47,155 nucleotides of DNA. It comes from an uncultured Scytonema sp. (GTDB lineage: Bacteria; Cyanobacteriota; Cyanobacteriia; Cyanobacteriales; Nostocaceae). Position numbers and translations under genes: made by a program. Below the pieces are notes generated by a model. It searched no databases. It was not told where the DNA came from and saw nothing but the letters and a program-made list of their open reading frames with translations. Each line of letters starts with the position of its first letter. Within the stretch, counting starts at the first letter, position 1. Below, one piece after another: positions 1 to 7,612 of this stretch. Location: assembly GCA_937873135.1 (NCBI GenBank), contig CALMVQ010000312.1, positions 1-47,155 of the forward strand, read 5' to 3'.

Positions 1-108
1 ACACTTTGTTCTAAGCTTACCACAGGTGTATGTGATTTGAATGAGAAGCGCTATATTTCTCGACGTGATAGAGAGATTGTGGTGCGATCGCCTGCTGGAT
101 TCGGTTGA
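1..108 (+). CDS. C-terminal end of an unidentified protein (partial)
   Basis: Reading frame 1 is open from the window edge to a TGA at 106-108. It gives about 35 residues with a basic, charged composition (the stretch RYISRRDREIVVRSP is readable). The start lies outside the window. I do not recognise the family, and the frame is short enough to be chance, although the composition is protein-like and has no low-complexity sequence. Confidence is low. Confidence 0.3.
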   Translation, partial: TLCSKLTTGVCDLNEKRYISRRDREIVVRSPAGFG

Positions 109-239
109 TAAACTCATCGTGTTCTATTTTTCCTGAGGCTGGTACCCTAACAAGGAAAGAGTTTGGTTTGACGAATGTGCAATTACCTTAACTTTTCACG
201 GATGCTCGCAAGCCGGAAAAGTCAAGGTTCTGTAAAGTT

Positions 240-443
240 CTAGGGAGTTGCCACAACTTCAAAGCGTCGCATTATATCGTAGTCTTCGTGTTCCAGGATA
301 TGACAGTGCCAGAGATAATACCCAGGTTTGTCGAAGGTGGCAATGATGCGAACAACTTCACCTGGGTTAACAATTACGGTGTCTTTCCAACCTTTGTCAG
401 AAAGTGCTGGCGGCTCAGGATTGCCGATTAAGCCAGCATTTTG
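240..443 (-). pseudogene. Multicopper oxidase C-terminal relic
   Basis: The minus strand encodes about 67 residues ending at a TAG (240-242). They include [27 protein letters not shown] split over one frame, i.e. the HCHxLxHED copper-ligand block that closes the last cupredoxin domain of laccase/CotA/bilirubin-oxidase-type multicopper oxidases. An in-frame TAA at 444-446 precedes it, and nothing upstream in the window continues the protein, so only the final type 1/type 3 copper motif survives. The rest (normally about 450-600 residues) has been lost. The identity of the motif is clear; which oxidase it came from cannot be told. The 250 bases between this relic and pbpC are AT-rich and hold no gene that I can see. 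Confidence 0.8.
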
Positions 444-697
444 TTAGGAAGAATTTTCAGTTTACTTAAATAAAAATACGGAATTTTTATCTAAATTACA
501 AGTTACTTATTTATAATTCAAATAATATAATTTATTTTTTGCAATGCTTGACTTTATTTTAGGGAATGCTCTTCTAATTAAGAGTGAGTCTGACAATCAC
601 CTTTTGCATAGGTGATATTTGTACTCCTAATTTATATCGTCAGCGATCATGCGGAAATGAGTTAAAAATAATAATTCCTTTATGTAGTCTTCGCTCT

Positions 698-3043
698 ATG
701 AAACAAGCTTTGCTATGGTCTATCCAGATAAAACAGAAATGGCATCAGTGGAATTGCCGAAGTGGCAAAGTTATCTTGGCTTTGCTGTTAGTATGCGTGA
801 CAGTGCGTCTGCTTCCCTATTTAGCCCCCATACACGTTGCAGATATTACACAAGAACAACAGGCGATCGCCTTTACAGACCGCAACGGATTACCATTGGG
901 AACATTACTTACTCGTGACCAAGAGCATACAGCAGTTGTACCACTGAAGCAAGTTTCTCCGCAATTTATCCATGCTATTTTAGCTGCTGAAGATGCGACT
1001 TTTTACGAACATGGGGCGCTGGATCTTAAGGCGATCGCCCGCGCATTTCAAGAAGCAATTCACAAAAGAAGGATTGTTTCTGGTGCTTCCACAATTACCA
1101 TGCAGTTAGCGCGGATGTTGAATCCCAGCAGACGTAACTTGTTCGGCAAAGTTCAAGAAATTTGGCTATCTTGGCGGTTATCAGCTGGGATGAATAAAGA
1201 TGAAATTTTCTCTGCATACATCAATCGTTTGCCCATGGGAGGTAACATTTACGGTGTGGAAGCTGCCTCTCGTACCTATTTTTCCATATCAGCTAGCGAC
1301 TTGAATCTTAGCCAAGCCAGCCTCCTCGCTGCTCTTCCCAACAATCCCACTTACTTTGATCCATATCTGCATTATCCGCGCCTAAAGGAGCGGCAGAAAT
1401 ACGTCCTTAAGCGGATGTTATTTGATAAGCATATCACCTCTGCTGAGGCAGAACGAGCATATGCCGAAGAAATTTCGTTTCAGTCACGCCAACAAGGAAT
1501 TATTGCCGCACCTCACTTTTTGTTTTGGCTAGCCAGTCAGCAAAGAACCCCACCCATCTCCCCTCCTCGCTTGCGGGGAGGGGAGATGGGTTCTAACTCA
1601 ATTCGCACTACCATAGATCGTCCCTTACAGCAGTTTGTTGAAGCACAGGTGCAGCAGGTGGTTTACACCCTTGCTACCAATAATGTCCATCAAGCTGCGG
1701 CGTTGGTTATCGACAACCATTCTGGAGAGGTTTTGGCTTATGTCGGTTCGCCGGATTATTTTGATGAAGCTAACCTAAATCGGAATGATGGAGTTCAAGC
1801 ACTGCGTCAACCTGGATCTACCTTGAAGCCTTTTCTATACGAATTGGCTTTAAAAAAAGATATTATACTACCCAATTCTATATTAGCAGATGTACCTGCT
1901 CACTACGCCATTCCCGGAGCAAAACTTTACAGTCCGACAGATTACAATCAAAGCTTTCTGGGACCAGTACGGGTGCGGGTGGCTTTGGCAAATTCCCTGA
2001 ATGTTCCTGCAGTAAGGGTCTTAGAAAAGGTAGGCGTGCAGAATTTTTTGGATCGTCTCCACGATTTGGGATTTGAACACCTCACTCATCCCGCTCAATA
2101 TTATGGTTTGGGGTTAACTTTGGGGAGTGGTGAAGTTAGTTTGTGGGAACTAGCTAGAGCTTATCTTTATATAGCCAGACTGGCAGAAGCGACTCCCCTA
2201 CTAACTACATTTCCCCACTCCAGTACGGGCGGGTTTGGAAAGATCGCAAGTGTTGCCAAGGTGTTTTGTGGATTAAACCCGCCCCTACATACGACATGGG
2301 AATTAATTACTGACATGCTGAGCGATCGCCATGCGCGTGCTACCGCATTTGGTGTAGACTCAGTCCTGAATTTGCCATTTCCCAGTGCTGTTAAAACTGG
2401 CACTTCCTCTCATTTTCGAGATACTTGGACAGTGGGTTTCACGACTGATTATACTGTAGCAACCTGGGTAGGTAATTTCGATGGCACTCCGATGCGACAA
2501 GTTTCTGGTGTTACGGGAGCCGCGCCTCTGTGGAATAGAATTATGTTACACCTGCACGAACACCAAGAACCCGGAGGTTTTCCACCTCCAGAAGGTATGC
2601 AAAAACTTCCAATTTGTGCAATAACAGGATTACCACCTTCAGCAGATTGTTCTTCGGTAGTAGGAGAATATTTTGCTCAAAAAGATCTAAAACAATACGA
2701 ACATTTACAGAAAAATGATGAGTCGTTAGCTGCGCCATCTCATTTTAGTGCTGGTATCAAGATTTTGTCTCCGCACAATCGCGATCTCTTCTTACTTTAT
2801 CCAGAAGGAGAAGCGAACCAAAGACTGGAGTTCAAGTTAGCAAGGACATCTCAGCCTGTAGAGTGGTGGCTGAATGGTGAGAAGTTAGCCACACAGTCGT
2901 CTGATTCTTTATTTTGGCAACTGCATCCCGGTAACTGGACTTTGGAAGTGAGAAGCGGTGAAATTAGCGATCGCGTCAATTTTCAAGTGCAGTTAGCGAC
3001 TTTCAAACCAAAAAGTCGGGGTTTTTCAATTGGCAATACTTGA
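698..3043 (+). CDS. pbpC: Penicillin-binding protein 1C (bifunctional peptidoglycan glycosyltransferase/transpeptidase)
   Basis: Class A penicillin-binding protein that polymerises lipid II and cross-links peptides at the outer face of the inner membrane. From the ATG at 698 the product has 781 residues. It has a basic head and one membrane anchor (about 24-42). The GT51 glycosyltransferase domain carries catalytic Glu98 in EDATFYEHG and the GASTITMQLAR motif. The transpeptidase has Ser374 (GSTLKP, SxxK), Ser433 (SLN) and Lys566 (KTGTS). A C-terminal beta-rich domain (ISPHNRD... onward) matches the PBP1C-specific tail. A GTG at 584 in frame would add 38 residues but precedes the natural signal-anchor, so 698 is preferred. 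Two palindromic repeats lie in frame inside the gene (1546-1593, 2223-2288). They add residues in the linker between the domains and between the SxN and KTG motifs, yet the frame is kept. Confidence 0.9.
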   Translation: MKQALLWSIQIKQKWHQWNCRSGKVILALLLVCVTVRLLPYLAPIHVADITQEQQAIAFTDRNGLPLGTLLTRDQEHTAVVPLKQVSPQFIHAILAAEDATFYEHGALDLKAIARAFQEAIHKRRIVSGASTITMQLARMLNPSRRNLFGKVQEIWLSWRLSAGMNKDEIFSAYINRLPMGGNIYGVEAASRTYFSISASDLNLSQASLLAALPNNPTYFDPYLHYPRLKERQKYVLKRMLFDKHITSAEAERAYAEEISFQSRQQGIIAAPHFLFWLASQQRTPPISPPRLRGGEMGSNSIRTTIDRPLQQFVEAQVQQVVYTLATNNVHQAAALVIDNHSGEVLAYVGSPDYFDEANLNRNDGVQALRQPGSTLKPFLYELALKKDIILPNSILADVPAHYAIPGAKLYSPTDYNQSFLGPVRVRVALANSLNVPAVRVLEKVGVQNFLDRLHDLGFEHLTHPAQYYGLGLTLGSGEVSLWELARAYLYIARLAEATPLLTTFPHSSTGGFGKIASVAKVFCGLNPPLHTTWELITDMLSDRHARATAFGVDSVLNLPFPSAVKTGTSSHFRDTWTVGFTTDYTVATWVGNFDGTPMRQVSGVTGAAPLWNRIMLHLHEHQEPGGFPPPEGMQKLPICAITGLPPSADCSSVVGEYFAQKDLKQYEHLQKNDESLAAPSHFSAGIKILSPHNRDLFLLYPEGEANQRLEFKLARTSQPVEWWLNGEKLATQSSDSLFWQLHPGNWTLEVRSGEISDRVNFQVQLATFKPKSRGFSIGNT
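1546..1593 (+). repeat. Palindromic repeat inserted in frame in pbpC (linker)
   Basis: Perfect 15-bp arms (1552-1566 and 1577-1591; ACCCATCTCCCCTCC and its complement) enclose a 10-base loop that can extend the stem further. This is the look of an interspersed intergenic hairpin, but here it is translated as a Pro/Arg/Gly-rich segment (RTPPISPPRLRGGEMG) between the glycosyltransferase and transpeptidase domains. Confidence 0.85.
2223..2288 (+). repeat. Second palindromic repeat inserted in frame in pbpC
   Basis: Arms at 2223-2236 and 2275-2288 (GTACGGGCGGGTTT against AAACCCGCCCCTAC, 13 of 14 paired) enclose 38 bases. The G-rich arm is of the type scattered between genes in cyanobacteria. Here it is read through as roughly residues 509-531, between the SxN and KTG motifs of the transpeptidase, a position where the family normally goes almost straight from ATPLLTTF to TTWELI. 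Confidence 0.7.
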
Positions 3044-3056
3044 TAGCCATTATATT

Positions 3057-3497
3057 TTAAGGAGAGCGATCTATTTCTGCCAGTTCTCGTACATAAGTAG
3101 GTCGGGGTGTAAGCTGTCTTACAAGTGTAGTGTCAGCTGTCCAAAACTCTCCAGAAACACTTTCAGTGCAAGCGAGAAATGCCGCATCATAGAGAGTGGG
3201 TAATCCATATATTTCTGCTATTTCCCAAGTTCTTGCCCGAATTGCCTCCTCTTGAATGTAATCAATCGGGAGTTCGTTGAAGTCCTGAAAAAAATCTTGT
3301 GCTTGCTCTATTGTCACTCCCATCCTGGTTTTCTTACGCAGTACAGACCCTACCTCTGCCCAGACAAAAGCAGGAGCAACCAAGCGAATGCTCATACTCA
3401 AAGCCTCTTCCACCAAGTTTCTTGCTTGAGGTTGATAAACCTCTGGGACAAGGTAGGGAATCCAGACACTGGTATCTATGCACAAGACTCTAATCAC
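3057..3497 (-). CDS. PIN-domain ribonuclease toxin (VapC-like)
   Basis: About 146 residues with the PIN-domain acidic pattern: an N-terminal Asp in CIDTSVWIPYL, a Glu in FVWAEVGS, an Asp in TLYDAAFLA and a C-terminal Asp in FWTADTTL. These residues bind metal in VapC RNases, which cleave tRNA or rRNA when the antitoxin is lost. The GTG at 3497 is preferred because AAGGA lies about 5 bases upstream; it overlaps the antitoxin stop by 8 bases, indicating translational coupling. A GTG at 3509 would add four residues. The gene is the second of a two-gene toxin-antitoxin operon on the minus strand, and all key residues are intact, so it is probably active. Confidence 0.8.
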   Translation of the reverse strand: MIRVLCIDTSVWIPYLVPEVYQPQARNLVEEALSMSIRLVAPAFVWAEVGSVLRKKTRMGVTIEQAQDFFQDFNELPIDYIQEEAIRARTWEIAEIYGLPTLYDAAFLACTESVSGEFWTADTTLVRQLTPRPTYVRELAEIDRSP

Positions 3498-3744
3498 GCC
3501 GTCCTTCACCCTCTCTGAGATCGTGAATGAGATCTGTCGAAGTTGATTGTGTACAAGTTTTTACTTTGATAGCTTCACTGCGGGCAACGATCCGTTGATG
3601 AGCAGCCCACCCTCTCCTTCGGCGCACCTCCTGTTCCACAGCCTCAACTACCAAATCGTTGAATGATTCGCTACCTTCCTTTAAGCTCCGCGCTTTGACT
3701 AGCAAGACAGTCGGAAAACGGATTGTAATCGCTTCGCGTTCCAT
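3490..3744 (-). CDS. Ribbon-helix-helix type antitoxin (VapB-like)
   Basis: 84 residues from the ATG at 3744. The N-terminus EREAITIRFPTVLLVKARSL has the alternating strand followed by helices expected of an Arc/CopG ribbon-helix-helix DNA-binding domain. The charged tail (RRRRGWAAHQRIVARSEAIK) would wrap the toxin. It lies directly upstream of, and overlaps, the PIN toxin gene. Such antitoxins both neutralise the toxin and repress the operon. Family assignment rests on the pattern plus context rather than a strong motif. An upstream GTG (3789) is in frame but less likely. Confidence 0.7.
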   Translation of the reverse strand: MEREAITIRFPTVLLVKARSLKEGSESFNDLVVEAVEQEVRRRRGWAAHQRIVARSEAIKVKTCTQSTSTDLIHDLREGEGRRD

Positions 3745-3806
3745 AGCCGTGATTTGCAACCATGTTATGACACCACTTATTATAACCAAAAAGTGTAAGT
3801 TGCTTT

Positions 3807-3917
3807 ATGATAGTTACTATCTGCGACCCAAAAATTCCGAATTGTCTGAAACTAGAGAGAATACACACTTATATTCAAAGCAAATTTCCTCTTTCAATCC
3901 CACAGATTAATCTATAA
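3807..3917 (+). pseudogene. N-terminal relic of a paralogue of the 5085-5627 gene
   Basis: The ATG at 3807 opens a 36-codon frame beginning MIVTICDPKIPNCLKLERIHTYIQ. It lines up with the start of the gene at 5085 (MIVTVRDPKILKCLEPERVRTYLQ), also at the DNA level (ATGATAGTTACT against ATGATAGTCACT). After about 24 residues the likeness ends, and a TAA follows at 3915. It is therefore a decayed copy of the first tenth of that gene, sitting 14 bases before miaE. Whether it is still translated is unknown. Confidence 0.7.
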
Positions 3918-3931
3918 CCCCCATACCCCTA

Positions 3932-4537
3932 ATGAATGTGCTTTCAACTCATTTACAAACTATCAACGCCTTAAAACAACCCACCAGTAATGGTTGGGTA
4001 GAACAAGCACTAGCCAACCTCGACACAATTCTCCTCGATCACTCCCATTGCGAACGCAAAGCTGCAGGCGTCGCGTTAAACTTTATGTTTCGCTACCCTT
4101 CCAATACCAAAATGGTACGGGAATTAACTGCGATCGCCCGTGAAGAACTAGAACACTTTGAGTTAGTCAATCAATGGCTGGAACGCCGGGGAATCCCCTT
4201 GGCTCCCCTGCCACCGCCTCCCTACGGTGCTGGTTTAAAAGCCCAAGTTCGTTCCACTGAACCGGATCGCTTTTTAGATTCAATGCTCGTCACTGGTTTA
4301 ATTGAAGCACGCAGTCACGAACGACTAGGATTGCTGGCAACTCATTGCCCGGAACCAGAATTGGCAAAATTTTATCGCAGCTTGATGGCATGTGAGGCAC
4401 GTCATTTTGGTGTTTACTGGGTGTTGGCTGATACCTATTTTGACCGTGAAATTGTCAGACAACGATTAGAGGAATTGGCTGTTGTTGAAAGTGAGTTACT
4501 GGCAACTCTGCACCCAGAACCAAGAATTCATAGTTGA
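3932..4537 (+). CDS. miaE: tRNA-(ms2io6A)-hydroxylase MiaE
   Basis: Non-haem di-iron monooxygenase that hydroxylates the isopentenyl side chain of ms2i6A at position 37 of tRNAs reading UNN codons. The 201-residue product has the family length and the ferritin-like four-helix ligand set: Glu41 in CERKAAG, the EELEHFE block (Glu72, His75), a Glu in IEARSHER, and CEARHFG near the end. Also typical is the substrate-loop LPPPPYGAGLK. The start at 3932 follows the toxin-antitoxin pair, which is on the other strand, and a gene relic. Nothing suggests an operon. The gene appears intact. Confidence 0.92.
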   Translation: MNVLSTHLQTINALKQPTSNGWVEQALANLDTILLDHSHCERKAAGVALNFMFRYPSNTKMVRELTAIAREELEHFELVNQWLERRGIPLAPLPPPPYGAGLKAQVRSTEPDRFLDSMLVTGLIEARSHERLGLLATHCPEPELAKFYRSLMACEARHFGVYWVLADTYFDREIVRQRLEELAVVESELLATLHPEPRIHS

Positions 4538-4586
4538 GTCGTATCCCAGTCACAACTAATGCTTGTCAAGTATGTGGGAGTAACAA

Positions 4587-5088
4587 GTGGATATCAATCA
4601 ACAGAAAGAACAGTTTAGTTATGCCTATATTTATGCGATCGCTTCAACAGCCGGCTACTCCTTCCAAATTGCGGCTAAACCTCTAGATTTTGATGGAATC
4701 GACTATCCTTGCTGGAAGTAGCGAGGAAGGGCTTATCCGTTATCCTCGGTTAGAACTTCAAGTGAAATGTACCTCTCTAAATGTGATTGGTGATGAGATC
4801 ATCAGATATCCTCTGGCAGTGAAAAACTACAATGATCTTAGAGTAGAGAATATTCAGACTCCTCGCCTGTTGGTTATTGTCGTTGTCCCGGAGCAATTAG
4901 ACAACTGGCTCTCCCAATCTCAGCAGGAACTTTGTCTCAAATATTGTGGTTATTGGGTTTCGCTGCGGGGTAAATCCCCCACTGAAAATCAAACAACTAT
5001 TACAGTTTCTCTACCTCGACAGAATATTTTCAATGTGGAAGCGTTGAAGAATCTGATGCAACGAATTGGAGCAGGCGAAACTTTATGA
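4587..5088 (+). pseudogene. DUF4365-type gene, frameshifted near 4703
   Basis: Two frames together make one protein. GTG at 4587 opens VDINQQKEQFSYAYIYAIAS...DFDGIDYPCWK and stops at 4719. The next frame carries on as TILAGSSEEGLIRYPRLELQVKCTS to 5088. The natural join is within about 4701-4708 (DGID followed by TILAGS), implying a one- or two-base indel. The joined product is about 166 residues and resembles DUF4365 proteins, which are predicted PD-(D/E)xK-like: the acidic residue of GID and the QVK of LELQVKC fit the core. Its stop overlaps the start of the next gene (ATGA), so the two form a cassette. A sequencing error could explain the shift. Family name is from memory. Confidence 0.7.
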
Positions 5089-5627
5089 TAGTCACTGTCC
5101 GCGATCCTAAAATTTTGAAATGTCTAGAACCAGAGAGGGTGCGTACCTATCTCCAGATCCATCACTGGTTAGAACAACGACAGATTGAAGATAAAGCTGC
5201 TATTTGGACTCGCACAAGTGAAACGGGACAAGAGTTTGAGATATTATTACCACTGAAACCAGAATTTTTAGACTTTCCCCGTCGCATGGCTGAGATGTTG
5301 CAAACTTTAGAAGTTGCTGAACAAATTTCTCAATTAGAAATCCTTAGCGATTTACTTACAAGAGCTCCTAACGTCACCATTCAAGGTATTGTTACAAACT
5401 TACAAGAAGGAGCTACAACCGGGAAAATTACTTTTATGGGTGTTGTTGTGGGTAAACTTCAACGTATCCAGCTTGAACTAGATGAACCTGTTTATGAACT
5501 GGCGGTTAAAGCATATCAAGCCAGAATTCCAGTTCTCTGCCAAGGAGATTTGGTGAAACAGGGTCGTTCTTTTTTGCTTCACAATCCTCATAACTTTACC
5601 TTAGATTTAGAGGCTTGGAAGGGCTAA
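5085..5627 (+). CDS. Conserved hypothetical protein, partner of the DUF4365-type gene
   Basis: 180 residues starting MIVTVRDPKILKCLEPERV and ending LDLEAWKG. It shows no signal peptide, membrane segment or catalytic motif that I recognise. The middle (about 115-165) is predicted mostly strand, like a small beta domain. It begins inside the stop of the upstream DUF4365-type gene with a 4-base overlap, so the pair should be translationally coupled. A decayed second copy of its first codons lies upstream of miaE (3807-3917), which shows that this cassette has been duplicated or moved locally. Function unknown. Confidence 0.7.
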   Translation: MIVTVRDPKILKCLEPERVRTYLQIHHWLEQRQIEDKAAIWTRTSETGQEFEILLPLKPEFLDFPRRMAEMLQTLEVAEQISQLEILSDLLTRAPNVTIQGIVTNLQEGATTGKITFMGVVVGKLQRIQLELDEPVYELAVKAYQARIPVLCQGDLVKQGRSFLLHNPHNFTLDLEAWKG

Positions 5628-5655
5628 TAGCTAATTGTGAATTGTTAATGGCACA

Positions 5656-5820
5656 TCAACAACAATGGTTTGCTACAGATTGCTCCTCTTCTTTTTTTTG
5701 TTGAGAGTCATGTGGTTGGCATCCAAGAATATACCCTTTCAGAATGCTGTTACGGTTGGGGTGGCGTAACTTACAGATTGCCTTCGCCTCAATTTGACGA
5801 ATCCTCTCGCGGTTCACATT
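5656..5820 (-). pseudogene. Sigma-70 factor region 4.2 relic
   Basis: The minus strand encodes [18 protein letters not shown] followed by [13 protein letters not shown] and a short tail to a TGA at 5656-5658. This is the helix-turn-helix of region 4.2 and the C-terminus of a primary-type (group 1 or 2) sigma factor, which normally contacts the -35 element. Nothing upstream continues it: at 5821 it abuts the end of a PIN-domain gene. Only the last 55 or so codons remain, so this is a fragment left after a deletion or a recombination with a sigma gene elsewhere. Confidence 0.85.
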
Positions 5821-5823
5821 AAA

Positions 5824-6229
5824 TTAAATCGATAAAATTTGGATTTGTGTAACTCGGTGCATGGGCTTTGTTAGTTTTTCTGTTGTAATCAACTCATCAG
5901 CTTTAATTTGTATTGCGGCGGCAACATGAAGTGCATCCATTGAAGCTAAACCATAGGCACAGGCAAACTGATAGGCATCTTGCGTAATTTGCTCTAATTC
6001 TGTTGCCCAGTGGCTAACCGCAGCAAGGAAAGTTTCTGTAAAATTCTACTTCGTCTTGCTGATTGTAATAAATTGCTTTGGGTAAAACCTCTAGCTTCAC
6101 GAATTGACTAGACACAAATTCCCGGTTTCCGTCGTTGAGAATGGTGTTTGCTCTAATACTTGCTAATTCAACTCCTCTAAAGGCAGTAATGAGTACACCA
6201 GAGTCAATATAAGTTTTCTTACGACTCAC
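5824..6229 (-). pseudogene. PIN-domain toxin gene with a one-base frameshift near 6027
   Basis: The GTG at 6229 gives VSRKKTYIDSGVLITAFRG... and runs to a TAG at 6014. The adjacent frame then continues as LAAVSHWATELEQITQDAYQ, then MDALHVAAAIQIKADELITTE, to a TAA at 5824. Removing one G from the GG at 6027-6028 restores ...RNFLAAVSHW and a normal-length PIN protein (about 135 residues) with Asp in YIDSG, Glu in KLEVLP and Asp in MDALHVAA. As it stands the second half is lost, so the toxin should be dead. The start overlaps the upstream antitoxin gene by 11 bases. A sequencing error is the alternative. Confidence 0.75.
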
Positions 6230-6464
6230 AGTAGCCACCGCGACGTTCTGCAAGCTCTTGTTCGATTTCTGTTTCATTAAGCAATCGCATTCCAGAGGTA
6301 AGCGCTCGAGTACGAATTTCCCACAGTTTCTTAGCTAAGGGTGTTTGTGGAACGTATTCGGATTCTGGCTCAGATTGAAGCGAATCAACAAATTCCAAAA
6401 CCTGCTGCTGTTTTTCAGGCGTGAGTGTTCGCCAGCGTTCAAGAATCTGTTCTTCTCTAGCCAT
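6219..6464 (-). CDS. Small DUF2281-like protein, probable antitoxin
   Basis: 81 residues, starting MAREEQILERWRTLTPEKQQQVLEFVDSL. This helical opening (ILERWxxLxPEKQQxVLxFV) is common in small cyanobacterial proteins that precede PIN-domain genes and act as antitoxins. The C-terminal half is acidic and arginine-rich (NETEIEQELAERRGG). The stop overlaps the start of the PIN gene, giving a standard antitoxin-toxin order. With its partner frameshifted, it is probably an orphan antitoxin now. The assignment is by context. Confidence 0.65.
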   Translation of the reverse strand: MAREEQILERWRTLTPEKQQQVLEFVDSLQSEPESEYVPQTPLAKKLWEIRTRALTSGMRLLNETEIEQELAERRGGYCES

Positions 6465-6508
6465 AAGTTACTTTTTCACAGTGCAATACTCCTATTATTG
6501 CTTAAGCA

Positions 6509-7519
6509 ATGCCAATCTACAACAGATACAGCTCGCTGCTTGCGATTTTACATCTAGTTAATTTTTTGGAGTACCAAACTCCAGTACTTAGAAAAAAAGA
6601 ATTAAGCCATTCAATCTCTATAGAGACTGAAACAGAACTCATTCCCCTCAACCCGTACCAAGGATTATCTGCGTTTGGAGAGAAAGACGCTGCATTTTTT
6701 TTTGGACGAGAGACGTTTGTTAATGGTTTAGTTCAAGCAACTTGTAAACAGTTGTTGGTAGCAGTGATTGGTCCTTCTGGAAGTGGTAAATCATCTGTGG
6801 TGTTTGCAGGGCTAATTCCACAGATGCGAACACAAGGAACTTGGCTAATTGAATCGTTCCGTCCTGAGAACCAACCATTTCATCAACTTGCTTCTGCCTT
6901 AGTGCGTCAATTAGAACCAGAACTTGGTAAAGTTGAACAAGCTATCAAGGCAGGGAAATTAGCAACCAGCATCAAACAGGGTGAGGTAAGTTTGTCCCAA
7001 GTGGCATCTGACATTTTACGACATACTCCCAACAAACATCTACTTTTAGTAGCAGACCAGTTTGAAGAACTCTATACCCTCTGCTTAGATAGTTCTGAGC
7101 AGAAAGTGTTTCTAGATATACTGCTAGAAGCTGTTAACCAGATACCTTTTTTTACCCTACTCCTCACCTTGCGAGCTGACTTTCTAAGTTATGCTCTCTC
7201 TTACCGCCCATTTGCTGATGCGTTGCAGGGTACTGATTTGAAACTTGGTCCAATGAATCGTCAAGAGCTAAAAGAAGCTATTGAACGTCCTGCTCAAATG
7301 CTGGGGGTGCAGATAGAGCCAGGATTAACAGAGCGCATTTTTGAAGCAGTAGATGAGTCACCAGGTTATTTGCCTTTACAAGAATTTACCTTAACGCTGT
7401 TGTGGGCAAAACAGAGACATGGACAGTTAACTCATAATGCTTATAAGCTGGAGTTTGGACTAAAAGCTCAGGTTCAGAAAAAAGTACTGAGAGAATTAGA
7501 GATAAAAAATAGACAATAG
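6509..7519 (+). CDS. Truncated STAND NTPase (nSTAND1 type, without WD40 repeats)
   Basis: The core from NPYQGLSAFGEKDAAFFFGRE onward is the start of the nSTAND1 ATPase module that normally sits between an N-terminal effector and C-terminal WD40 repeats in cyanobacterial proteins over 1000 residues long. Walker A is GPSGSGKSS and Walker B is HLLLVADQFEELY; LTLRADFL and the PGYLPLQEFTLTLLW helices follow. The frame ends 24 residues after the module (KLEFGLKAQ...), about 90 bases before the transposase gene. No WD40 repeat follows. The first 45 residues look non-coding-derived and lack any effector domain. It is a double-ended remnant, probably cut by the IS. An orphan WD40 tail exists 24 kb away (31517-31681) but need not belong to it. 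Confidence 0.7.
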   Translation: MPIYNRYSSLLAILHLVNFLEYQTPVLRKKELSHSISIETETELIPLNPYQGLSAFGEKDAAFFFGRETFVNGLVQATCKQLLVAVIGPSGSGKSSVVFAGLIPQMRTQGTWLIESFRPENQPFHQLASALVRQLEPELGKVEQAIKAGKLATSIKQGEVSLSQVASDILRHTPNKHLLLVADQFEELYTLCLDSSEQKVFLDILLEAVNQIPFFTLLLTLRADFLSYALSYRPFADALQGTDLKLGPMNRQELKEAIERPAQMLGVQIEPGLTERIFEAVDESPGYLPLQEFTLTLLWAKQRHGQLTHNAYKLEFGLKAQVQKKVLRELEIKNRQ

Positions 7520-7612
7520 TACTGAACTGAAGACTAAAGGGTTTAAAGAAAAGCAATCAGTAGTAACACTGACTGCTGTAGAGTCAATGAATGTAATCAA
7601 TAAATCATTGAC

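Noticed and set aside
1552-1591. Hairpin in pbpC as a transcription terminator or attenuator
   Set aside because: No T-run follows and the frame reads through it; it is a repeat insertion.
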